A stretch of DNA of 64,000 nucleotides from Mytilus californianus (Eukaryota > Mollusca > Bivalvia > Mytilida > Mytilidae), in contig NW_026262701.1 in assembly GCF_021869535.1 (NCBI RefSeq), forward strand, positions 7,703,501-7,767,500. The letters run 5' to 3'. Below are positions 12,001 through 23,046 of the stretch, one piece after another; the stretch's first letter is position 1; every line of letters starts with the position of its first letter. The notes under the pieces are model-generated. The model saw only the letters and a program-made list of their open reading frames with translations, had not been told where the DNA came from and did no database searches. A program made the position numbers and the translations under genes.

Positions 12001-13047
12001 ACCAATATTCCCATGTACAACCAAATTTGATAGTCAAATAAAATTTTTACCAATGTCTGTTGCAATGTAATTGTGTATAGTAGACATGGTAAAATTTGAC
12101 TTAGCAAATACTATCGACAAGAATGTTCACACATCAAGGTTTGCATTCATGAGATATGATTTGGGTTATGATAAGCCCTAATATTGAAGAAATTACTCAA
12201 ATTGGCAAAATTGAATGTGGAATCAATGTGCATCAATAAGACATTGTTGTTTGTGTATACAAAATTTCTTTTCACAGGGCAATTGACCCTTAGAATTGTT
12301 ACCTATGCTTCTACTCCAGGACAACTAACAGATTTGCAAATTCCTAGAGAAAATTGTGCTTTATCTCATGTGGTGAGATATTTTTTATTATTATCTGTAA
12401 AATGTTCGTTATAAGTTTGTTGAAATTAAAACTACTTCCAACCATTCCAGAAAATCTTTCTGCATTGAGACATACTGTAGATTCTCTATGTTTCATTGAC
12501 ACAAATTTGTGTGGATTTAGGCAAAAATCTAATTTTGTAGATTCTTATTTTTGAAGTTTCAACAAATTCTGCACTTAAGCCAATTGTAAATCTATATTTT
12601 ATTGAAATGATAAATTGTAGTTCCCAATTACCAATGAAATCCACAAAATTAAGTAACCCAACGAAAATCCACAGTATGTTGAGATTACAAAGCATTATAT
12701 TTCATTCCAGAGTTTCATAAACATCAAGTGTATTTTTCTAACATAAACTGTTTAATTTATACATTACAGTACCAATTATACAAATTTCAATAATTTTGCA
12801 TTTTACTTTCAACTGATGCACTTGATGTTATAAAATATCTGGGCAAAAATAGTATGCATTGCATGCTCCACTTTTTTTTCTTTTTTTTTTTAAAGCAAAT
12901 TTCATGGATAATAACCACTTCTGTTTTTCAATAAGAGATAATGTACCAGTTTGTCTATGAGCTTGCTAATCTACATGATAAATCAGAGTAAAAACAACGG
13001 TGATGTTTTATAGTATCCACTGTAGCATGTTATGTAGTCCAAGATTG
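9091..13047. other. Intergenic DNA with one 166-bp-family unit
   Basis: No gene recognised. Around 11265-11465 there is a diverged piece of the 166-bp repeat family found at 16650-17590 (blocks 'tcaaagtcaatg', 'ggttcccc', 'gacctaatcataaac', 'aatctccatggaaat'). The rest is AT-rich single-copy-looking sequence. Part of it could be downstream 3' UTR of the N4BP1-like gene on the - strand, but no evidence fixes that. Confidence 0.4.
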
Positions 13048-13735
13048 CTTCAATGTCTGACAACATTTTTTTAGGACTTGCTGGTGCTGTGGGACACCAG
13101 AGTGCAGCTCATATAGAAAACATGGAAATTGCCCTCCCTAAATTTCAGGTGGCAAGTCTCCGTCTTTTATTTATGTACTAGTCCCCTGTTGCACAAAAGA
13201 AAGCTTTATTTCTGACAAACATTAATTTCGTTGATATATTTTTTCTTTCTTTAAGATATTGCTATCTCTTGTTATCTCTGCACAGTACTTGTTATCATGC
13301 AAGCTTATTAATGCAAATAAGTTTCTTATTTGCATGAGCGATGTTTGCAAACGATAGATTGGATGAAAAGGCAAATCTTGTAAATATAAATGCATGTTAC
13401 CAGGGTGATATGCATAAATTTCACTTTAAAGATTCTATCAAACAGAATGATATAAAGCAGTCACATGAAAACTTGTTCAAAGTGAAAGGAAATAGCAAAA
13501 AATAGAGGGTTAATGCTACATAGGGATACAACTTGATTACAAGGTATAAATAGGTGAAGAATTGTAATTATGAATCGAATGAGTTATGATTTATCTACTT
13601 GAAAATAGATCTATCTTTTACAACTTCCAGACAAACTTGTCGCCCCAAAGTCTAGTCTGCAATTTCCATGTTTTCTATATGGACTGCCTCCTGATGTCCC
13701 AAGGCACAATTCCTTGGAAAGACTGTCAGACATCA
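13048..13735. repeat. Long imperfect inverted repeat (~690 bp)
   Basis: Left arm ~13048-13150 and right arm ~13620-13735 are reverse complements of each other with mismatches. The best-matched core is tatagaaaacatggaaattg (13116-13135) against caatttccatgttttctata on the right. The outer parts also match (caatgtctgacaac versus gtcagacatc). The ~470-bp middle shows no coding sequence. Confidence 0.75.
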
Positions 13736-16404
13736 GAGCAGTAAATGACTACAGCCAAGTAATGACATTAAAACAGTGAAAAATGGTTCTCTGTGTGAGA
13801 ATTAATGTTCAACACACCCCTAGCCAAAACAGATATTCACACAGAAGTTCAATTTTGTGATCATCTATGAAAAACCTGGTTTGTGAGAATGAACAGTATA
13901 TCAAATTAAAACTTTGAACATACTCAACAGTATTCATTTATAAGAATGCATCTCTCAGATTTATATTTCTAAGTGGTTTTTACATGCCATCAATGTTTTT
14001 CAATAACAAATATATGTATAAAAAACTACGTTTTTTCAAAGATTAGAATTAACATTCAATTTGAACCTTCTTCTACTAAAAATCTCATAGAATATTCATT
14101 AAACATAAAATACCTTACAGTTCAGAGAAAGTGTAAATCTACCCAGTACATGTATAAAGTATAAAAATAATAAACATCATATGATTTTGAAATACTTTTA
14201 TCAACCTAGTTAGGTCATTAATGTACTTAATTCTATACATCACTTAAAAAAAGCGATCAAATATCTTATAACATGAAATTATATAGCTGCCAATATATGA
14301 CAATGTATTTCAACAATACAACTTTAATGCTTGAATTTTATATTGTTCATAAGATGTCTGCAAAGGCTGTGAATTCATGTGTTAAAAATACAAACTTAAC
14401 CTGCCGGTATTCTCTGCACAATCACAGATGATATTTCCCTTATATAAAAATTCGTTTTACAGCAGACGCAGCAATTGTATAATATAAGAATGGGATTATG
14501 TCAGTTTCGATATGAAATATTACAGATATCCATTTACTGGCTCAACTTATAAGTCACTGCAAAACTCAATTTGCAACAGTAAAATCAATGATTGACATAG
14601 GGAAGTAAATACATACAGTAGAGTTATTCTTTATATTTGAACAAGCAAAATAGTGCTGTCACAGGAATTTTTTTTTAAATTATAATATTGTGGCCTTTAT
14701 TTGTTTGTTTTGACATGACAGGTTCCTCAGCAGTATGACAAGTGTGATTACTCAGTGATATACTAACAATCCCATATTGAAAATGTGAAATAAAATTTGT
14801 AAAATGTCATATCAGGAACATGATATAAAAATTTCATGATGTTCCTGTAAATTTGATCATATTGTTTAACATTTGGATTACATGGTTAATGGAAAATTGA
14901 CTGTATTAACTGGGTAATATGTTATCAAGACACAACTGCATTTGATCATATTAAAGGTCTACCACAGTAGTAATCAAAGTTAATGTATAACACTTTTATT
15001 TAATTATATCTATTTCAATTTTGACCTATTCAAATATTTTTTTCAATTAAACTTTGTTAAGATCTAGTGATACCAAAGATACAAAAACAAAGCAGCTAAA
15101 TTTGATTAAATAATTTTTGACAGATAAAAGTTAAACTATCAGCTGAAGGCAACACAAATTACTGACAACAAGTAACAGTAAATATGTGTCTACAAATAAC
15201 AATGCAGTTTAGTTTGGTTTTTTCTCTAGATGGACCATAAATCAATGCTACCTTTACTTGTGACCTACTGAAAGAATAAAAAATACTTTTTATTTGCTAG
15301 TAAAATCATTGAACAAGATATCAAAAGACTGGCTGAAACACCTGTCTGGCCAATTTGTTTCCATATTTATATCTGCTAATATAAATGTGATATGAAATTC
15401 AGGCTTCATTTAACAAACACGTAAACTTTAATTCTATGCATGAAGTACAAATTCAAATTATTCAGCTGTAAAAGTTTTTTTTCTTCTTTGAAAAACATTG
15501 AAAATAATTTATTTATTTGTTCCAATTTTGTGGGTTTTCATCAAAATGAACATAATGACTGTTTAAATAGAATGGTTTTAAATCTTATATGTCTTTGTCC
15601 AGGAAATATGAATTATAAAAAGTAAAAAAATTGCTCTAATGAACAACTAACGGTACATGTATTTCATTTAGAAATCGTCATCTATGTATCATTTATATGT
15701 TCAGATGGAACTGACCTAAATTACTCTCAATTTTAAACTTAAAACAGTTTTAATCTTTATGCATGACTTACTCCGCTCTTCCAATAACAGAGTTCTCTAA
15801 AAGTTGTACTGGTAGTCAAAAGGTTTTGACCACCAAAAGTTTGCAAAGGACCAACACAATTTTGGAATTTTGCAATAGAAATAATAGTGAGGACCACCAG
15901 ATTTTCTAAATTTTTCAAGAACTCTGCAAGCAGTTGTTTATGCATTGTCATGAATATCTAATAATGCCATACTACATATAGTCATAAAAAGTTTGGAATA
16001 TAACATCACTGAGCTTTGAATTAGCAGACAAGAAATCTATCTTTATACAAAATTCTAAAAAAATTGAAAGAAAAATTAAAAAAAAACAACCTACTTGATA
16101 GTTGAACTTGTATTAAGGCTGTTCAAAAATTGATTGTGGAGGCACTGGAATTAATTATCTGTGGGTGGTTGCATTTTCCTTAAAATTTTCTTTAAGAATT
16201 ATTTATAGTAAAATGAAAGTTGTATATTATCCATGATTGGGGTAAAAAATAAATGCCTCCCACACCCCTGTGTGTTTAATTCTGGAATAGCCTTACCTTA
16301 ATGTAACAGCTAGGCCAAATAAGCTTAAAAAGTAAATTCTTGCATTCCCCAGCTAGAAAATAAATCAATAATTTCAAAGTAATTTTTGTGACTATGACAG
16401 TTAT
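13736..16404. other. Intergenic AT-rich DNA
   Basis: No gene, RNA gene or repeat family recognised. Short open frames here are in random-looking AT-rich sequence. Confidence 0.4.
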
Positions 16405-16619
16405 ACCAGGGCTTTGCTTTTGCGCCAATTTGCATTTCATTTGCGCCAAAATAATCTTTCATTTGCACCACAAACCATATTTCATTTGCCCCAAATAAAA
16501 CATTTCATTTGTGCCAATAATACAGGTAAATAGTATAAATAAACTGTTATCACAGAGATATGTCTCGTTTTTTTGTAATTTCAATAATGCAAATGTTGAA
16601 ATTAAAATAGCAACACTTT

Positions 16620-17595
16620 AACATGTAAGTTTTGCAAATATTCAAAGTCAATGAACCATGACTGAAGGTACATGGCTAAACAATCTCCATGGAAATGAGA
16701 TGTGCCAATGCTAATACAACTGCATACCAAATACCATTGACTTGTCATAAGAAGTTCCCTTTAAACAAACCTAAACACAAACTAATACATGTAAACTAAG
16801 CAAAATTTCAAAGTCAATAAACCATAACTGAGGGGGTGGGGTCAAATAATCTCCATGGTAATGAGATGTGCCAATGCTAATACAACTGCATACCAAATAT
16901 CATTGACCTACCACTAGTGGTTCCCCATAACCGACCTAATCACAAACTAATACATGATAACTAAGTGAAAGTTTCAAAGTCAATAGACTATGACTGAGGG
17001 GGCAGGGCCAAATAATCTCCATGGAAATGAAATATGCCAATGCTTATACAACTACATACCAATTATCATTAACTTACCACAAGTGGTTCCCCATAAACTG
17101 ACCTAATCACAAACTAATACATGAAAACTAAGCAAAAATTTCAAAGTCAATAGACCATGACTGAGGGGGCGGGGCCAAATAATCTCCATGGAAATGAGAT
17201 ATGCAAATGCTTATACAAATGCATACCAATTATCATTAACTTACCACTAGTGGTTCCCTATAAACTGACCTAATCACAAACTAATACATGAAAACTAAGC
17301 AAAAATTTCAGTCAATAGACCATGAGTGAGGGGGCGGGGCCAAATAATCTCCATGGAAATGAGATATGCCAATGCTTATACAACTGCTTACCAATTATCA
17401 ATAACTTACCACTAGTGGTTCCCAATAAACTGACCTAATCACAAACTAATACACTAAAACTAAGCAAGTTTCAAAGTCAATAGACCATAACTGAGGGAGC
17501 AGGGCCAAATAATCTCCATGGTAATGAGATGTGCCAATACCATACAACTGCATACCAAATATAATTGACTTACCACTAGTGGTTCCATCAAGCGA
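16620..17595. repeat. ~166-bp tandem array, six units
   Basis: The block 'ctccatgg' recurs at 16685, 16851, 17017, 17184, 17349 and 17514, a period of 165-167 bp. Units share 'tcaaagtcaatagaccatga', 'ctgagggggcggggccaaat', 'gagatgtgccaatgct', 'ccactagtggttccc' and 'gacctaatcacaaactaatac'. Confidence 0.9.
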
Positions 17596-17911
17596 GACAA
17601 AAATAGTTTTTTTCAAAGGAGATTTAAAAGACTTATTCCTCCAAAATCAGTCATTGTAACTATAATGAAAGCACTATACACTGATACGTTCTTAATGAGA
17701 AACTTTTCATAATAATGTTAAAACACAGTTCTGTTATATACCGGTATTAACGAGATCATAAAACCTAAAAGAAATCACTATACCCTGGAGTAAAACCAAA
17801 AGTTTGTTTCCGACACAAGACTTGTAAGCAACGGCTCAGAACTACTCATGTACACTGGATAACCTATATGTGGTCATAAAAAAATAACAGACTTATTTCC
17901 TCTATATAAAA

Positions 17912-18048
17912 AAAGGAGGTGTGGTATGATTGCCAATGAGACAAAAACGGCCTTCAAAAATGAGAAATCCCCATACTGTATAGTCGGCTATAAACAGCCC
18001 GACATGAAAAATATGAAACAATCCAATTGAGAAAACTAACTGCCTGTT
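17912..18048 (+). repeat. 'gattgccaatgag' family fragment (copy 2)
   Basis: Starts with gtgtggtatgattgccaatg and continues through the 'cttcaaaaatgaga', 'tagtcggctataaacagccc' and 'gacatgaaaaatatgaaaca' blocks of the family. Confidence 0.75.
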
Positions 18049-18345
18049 AGTCTCAGAATTGACAATGTCCATCTTGACACCTCAAGCATGTGAACACTAT
18101 ATAGTTTTAAACCTAAGTGACTCTCAGTTTTATATTAGAAATGAGTATTAACTTACTTAGTTACCCAGGGAGAAAATCTTATATACCAAGTAGCAATGAA
18201 TATTTTAAACTTTTCCGTTATATGTTACCTGTAAAATGGCGCAAATGTAGTTTTTATTTTTTGGCGCAAATGAAATATAACCTTGTGGCGCAAATGAAAG
18301 ATAAGATTTTGTAAAAATTGGCGCAAATGCAATGCGCCCAGTAAA

Positions 18346-18661
18346 ATAGCATACATTTTTATTTTTAAATAAACCTTGCATTTGCATGAAACTATCATTA
18401 TCTTTATCAAGGCATGTAGAGATAATCTATCAGACATGTCATATATTTCCTCTCGTATTCATATGAAAAATAAAATACCAAACAAATCACCATAAATTTT
18501 GGAAAATAACAAAAATAAAATCAAGGAAGGCAGAACTTTCAAAACAGTGAGCATGAACAGTTACTCTTTAATTTTATATGGTCTTATCACAGATTTCATC
18601 AAGTTTGAAATATGAAAAAAAATGGATATATATAAAAGTAACGAATCCGGAATTAGATTGA
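18346..18661 (-). other. Probable start of the N4BP1-like 3' UTR
   Basis: Lies directly downstream (- strand) of the stop codon at 18662-18664. No clear polyadenylation site could be assigned, so its length is unknown. Confidence 0.35.
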
Positions 18662-19202
18662 TCATTTATCCAATGCATTCATCACGTAATTTGACAGTCT
18701 TGTTAAATCTGTTTCTGAGGGATGATTATCAATCACTTCCAAAATTTTAGATTCCGAATCTGGAAAAATATCTTTTAAATTCTTGAGAACTTCTTGTGTT
18801 TTCTCTTTGGTCCTAAGAGGCCTTGATTGTTTTTCTGTCTGTCTTTGATTGCACACACCCTTCTTTTTCTTGGGGGATTGATTAGGAAATCTGTTCTGAC
18901 CTGGCATGGTTTGTCCTACTCCTTGCAAGTTTTGTCCTTGGAATCTTGGATTGTTTTGACAAGTTCCTTGATTCCATGTTTGAAATTGGTTTTGAACTTG
19001 TCCCTGATTATTCCAAGGAAAGTTGTTATTCTGTCCTTGAGTTTGTCCCTGATAATGATTTAATTGCTGCCAATTTGTGTTAGGTCGGGGTCCTAACAAT
19101 GAAGGTTGCATGCCCATTAATGGTGTAGGATATTGTTGTAATGGAGGGGGTGGTTGATTCCACATATTCTGATGACCCGTAGCACCTTTAGGTGATAAAT
19201 GT
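18662..19202 (-). CDS. N4BP1/KHNYN-like protein, exon 6 (last): N/Q-rich region and CUE-like domain
   Basis: On the - strand a pyrimidine-rich acceptor (AG at 19203-19204) precedes the exon. The first base completes the Arg codon begun in exon 5, giving R-H-L-S-P-K-G. Residues ~705-815 of the assembled protein are rich in Gln, Asn, Pro and Gly. They are followed by a basic KKKK patch and a C-terminal segment at ~837-878 (VLKNLKDIFPDSESKILEVI..., ...TDLTRLSNYVMNAL) that resembles the CUE-like ubiquitin/NEDD8-binding domain ending N4BP1 and KHNYN. The frame ends at TGA 18662-18664. Confidence comes from exact phase and domain order. Confidence 0.85.
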
Positions 19203-20713
19203 CTGAAATAATTAAAAATAAACAATTAAAACAAATTACGTGAACAAGACAGAACATACAAATGGGCAGCAAAAAAATAATACAAAAAAAAAATGAACAA
19301 GATAGAACATGACAGTTTAAATGTCATAATTTTCAATTCTTTTAATAAATTCCTAATATATTTTATATGAACTGCCACCAGATCCGTAAACCTTTAAAAA
19401 ATACTTGTTTCCAGTACTTTAAAGATAATACAAATTGTTCTTATTCTTAGTTTTTTATTGTCCACAAACTTCTGAATCTGTTCAAGTTTTTTCATACCTT
19501 CAACTTTTTTATAATAAATTTTTCTTACTACAGACTTCAAAAAATATCTTACAGCACATGCTCAGACTAATTTATTTAAGCTGTATGTATTTAAGGTAGG
19601 CAGCCTGACCAATGGCTGGAAGGTGGGTCATTAATAATTTGACAGAATTGCCCTGATAGGTTAGCTATTTTTTTTTTTTGTGTCATTTAGGTCAGGTATG
19701 GTGAGTAGTACTAAGACAGTTTATCAAATTTATTATACAGCTAACTGTAGGCTGCTTATTAAAAAAATATTGTAAAGGGTTCAGCAGAACCCTGCATCTC
19801 ACCTGCAATTGGTGCTGTCAGTGTAAATGTGTTATATCAGTAAAATAAGGAAATGTTTTCCTACAAAATAATTTTTTTTCCTCTGATACTATTTCTTAAT
19901 CTTGAAGAAGCTGAAGTTTCAAACCATTTTATCAAGGTTTGACAAAGTTATTGATGTCTTAAAAATCCCCAAAAAATATAATTTTGCATTATCGATGTTC
20001 TCTTACTCATAAAAAAGCATTTGTGAAAGTTTTTAATAAAACTGTATTTAAAGGTTAACTGCTAAAAATAAGTCCATTCATCAGTAAAAATTGTAAATCA
20101 AAGAGCTAATGAGCTCTGAGGGAAAAAACGGCCAATGTTTCAATTTTTTTGGGTATCTTTTGATAGTCTTTATACATAGAAAATAAATGTAATAAAAACA
20201 GTGTAGTAATAAATTCAATTAAAGTGTCTTGATCTACAGTTAAGCTAGCCACTGTGAAATATTTTGAATTTCAATATGGTGGACAAGGTCAGATTCTTAA
20301 AAGTCTTTGTGAAGGCAACTTTATTTATACTCACAAATAACTAACTTAATGAAATACAACTAAAATGACAACAAGAGTGCACATGCTGAAATGTCTCACC
20401 TGCTTTACTTGATTAAATTAAATTTCATACCATACGGCAAATAAAGTTGGCCTATTGCATATACTCAGATACTGTAAGCCAAAGGGATAGAGAAACAGAC
20501 CTGATTGCCAAAATTTAACATTGAACCATGAAAATGAGGTCAAGGTCTGATTAACCTTACCAGACAGACATGTACAAAACAAATATAGTTGACCAATGGC
20601 TTACAGTATTTGATAAATGGACAAAACCATGAAAACTTGCCAGACAGACATGTCTACCTAACAATCAGTCCATGATATATACCAAATATAGTGGCACAGC
20701 GACAAAACAACTA

Positions 20714-21780
20714 AAACAAGAATTCTGAGAGTATTGCATGGCAATTCATAATCCCCTACCAGTTAAAAATTCATTGTACTGGAACAACTAACTTAATCTA
20801 TAATTTGTCATGGTGTTAAACTATATAATGAATATCAAATCAAAATCTTCAAGCATGATGGAAAAAAAGTGTGGAAAACTGATCATTTGCATGATTTCTA
20901 TAAGTCAGAGGACCATAACTCTTGCAAATCCTCCAAACCAAACAAAATTCAAACTTGATCTGTACCTTGTTATGGTAAAACTATATATATTCCAAATATC
21001 AAATCAATATCTTCATGCATAACCAAAAAAGTGTGGAAAACTGATTATTTGCTTGAACCACATCTTCGATAGCCAAAGGGTTAAGATCCAGTCCAATCTT
21101 CTCCGTCCTTGGCGGATTAAGATAGAATTTTGGATCCACCAGGTTATGATTTTCATTGGTCGCAGTTGTAACTGGCTGCATCTTTAAGCGCCTTTAAGAT
21201 GATCATGTGTAAATGTAGAAAATGTAAATAAACAATTGCCACATGCTAATTGTGCACAACAAGTCTTTACCCCCAAAACGATATTTAGTGACAATTTTAA
21301 AGTTCTTAATCAACTAATTGGATTTCTTGGGTTTTTTTTTTCGCGCAAATGTTGGAATGTTAACGTATATTTTCGGTTCCTGCTTCACAAAATTTGTAAA
21401 AACTTGACACAACCATTTTAACATCTCCACACTGAAAAGATTTAAGTGTTACCATTGGTCAAGAATGATGTAGTAGGAATGAGCGTGACTTTTATCTACT
21501 AGTAGATGGTGCAGCATTGTAATCTAAAATGTTGGCTTAATCCGCCAAGGATGGAGAGGAGGGGACTGGATCGGAACCCTTGGCTTGATAAGATGCGTGA
21601 ACCATAACGCTGCAAAAAAATCAACCGAACCGAACAAAATTCAAACTTGATCTGTTACTGGTCATGATAAAACTATATAACAAATATCAATTCAATATCA
21701 AAAATTATTTCCTGGACTGAAGGATGGACAGTCTGACAGTCGGACGGAATGCAAACCTTAACTTCGTAGATGGGGGACTA
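20714..21780 (+). mobile_element. Pearl-like element (same family as 7186-7918), interrupted
   Basis: Starts 'acaagaattctgagagtatt' and ends 'atgggggacta' after a degenerate GGACAG..CAGTCGGACGG tract. Core units carry 'gtgtggaaaactgatcattt' and 'cttgatctgtaccttgtta'. The 534-bp element at 21061-21594 splits the second core unit. Confidence 0.65.
21061..21594. mobile_element. Mutator-like MITE, 534 bp, ~55-bp inverted ends
   Basis: Left end CATCTTcgatAGCCAAaGGG and right end CCCTTGGCTTGATAAGATG are inverted copies; similarity continues inward through gatccagtcc and ccttggcggattaa for ~55 bp. It is flanked by gcttgaacca (21051-21060) and gcgtgaacca (21595-21604), a 10-bp duplication with one mismatch. 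Ten-base duplications and long inverted ends suggest a Mutator-type (MULE) derivative. No transposase is encoded. Confidence 0.8.
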
Positions 21781-23046
21781 AAAATATTCAAACAGTTGCT
21801 TAACCATGAAAATGCAATAGACATATGACAGACAGGAAACTTCGTGATATAAGGTATTTGCATACAAGGTATGAAGCATCCAGGTCTTCCACCTTCTGAA
21901 ATATATAGCTGTATATACAAATAGTTTATGCCGTCGCTGCCTTTGGATTGTAATTATTATGTCTTGAATTCTGAGACTACGACACATGGGAGACAAAAAG
22001 ATCAAGGTTTAATGAATATTGATAAATATACTTATTATCTAAGAGACTGCTCATTTTATTACATTTGGGGGGACCTGGAAGAAAAAATTGGAATTTCTCT
22101 TATTTTTTCAAGTCCAACCTTGAAGGAAAATAAATTCATGACCCCTTCCAAAAGCTATGAATATTTCAACACCCCTGGGCTCCCTAAAAATTTCTCAATA
22201 CTTTAATACTGCCTGTTTCTGTATTGATCCCGTTATAGAATCAAGGTTATATTAGCTTATTTGACCCGAGACTCGAAGGGTTGAGGGCCAATACATATGA
22301 TCATGAACCTATAAAAGGGCCGATATAGAAACAGCCAATTCATAAGACTTTTATTATATGATACAAATTTGCGATTAAAAAACCAAGAAACTTCCTGTTA
22401 AATACATAATTTGTAGGTACAGTAAATCACATTTGAACTTGCCTCTTCCCAGTCACGACAAATTGTTTTGTCAATTATATTGTTGAGATTTCTGACTTCT
22501 AGTCCAGGTACTTAATCTATGCTAATGCAATTCTATTTATCTAGCAAACATAAAGTACTTGGGAAGAATATTCAGACATTATGTTTTTTTGTTGTTGACC
22601 GAAATGAAAAAAATGATAATAAATTGAAAATTCTACTTGAAAAGATTGTGGAATGTTTCCGCAAATCGTAACAAAAACGGATCATACTTAAAATTTTCTT
22701 GTCATCAAAATTGAAAAATGTGTCTTCCAATTTCTTTTAGATATGTCTATTCCAGGTTAAAATACGTCCAACATAATTTGGAAGGGAAAATTTGCCACTG
22801 GAATCCTGTATTGCTTTTCAGCCTTTTTCCCGTATTGGACTAGGCTGAAAAGCAATACATGTATCTACTCATGATTTATGTAAACAGGGTGAAGTCAACA
22901 GTATTACACATGTTGAATAATCCGTATTAGGACTGATTGCTCATATCACTTAATAAATATAAATATTACATGAGGAACGAAATTGCATACATATAAATAT
23001 TCAATGAGGTACGAAATGGTAAGTGTACAAAATGACTATAATTCAC

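Larger units (their letters stand above)
16405..18345. mobile_element. 1.9-kb element with inverted (GCGCAAATG)n ends
   Basis: The left end (~16418-16530) is a run of 'catttgcgcca'-type motifs; the right end (~18236-18342) is a run of 'ggcgcaaatg' motifs. The two ends align as ~100-bp inverted repeats. Between them are the 166-bp tandem array and a fragment of another repeat at 17912-18048. No transposase frame is visible and no target duplication is clear, so it is a non-autonomous or foldback-like element of unknown class. Confidence 0.6.
20377..21912 (+). repeat. Tandem-unit repeat (as at 8200-9090), split by insertions
   Basis: 20377-20712 carries 'catgaaaatgaggtcaaggtc', 'ccagacagacatgtacaa' and 'accaaatatagt' blocks. 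21781-21912 carries the family's 3' end ('gcatacaaggtatgaagcatcc', 'cttccaccttctgaaatata'). The ~1.07 kb in between belongs to the pearl-like element at 20714-21780. Confidence 0.65.
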
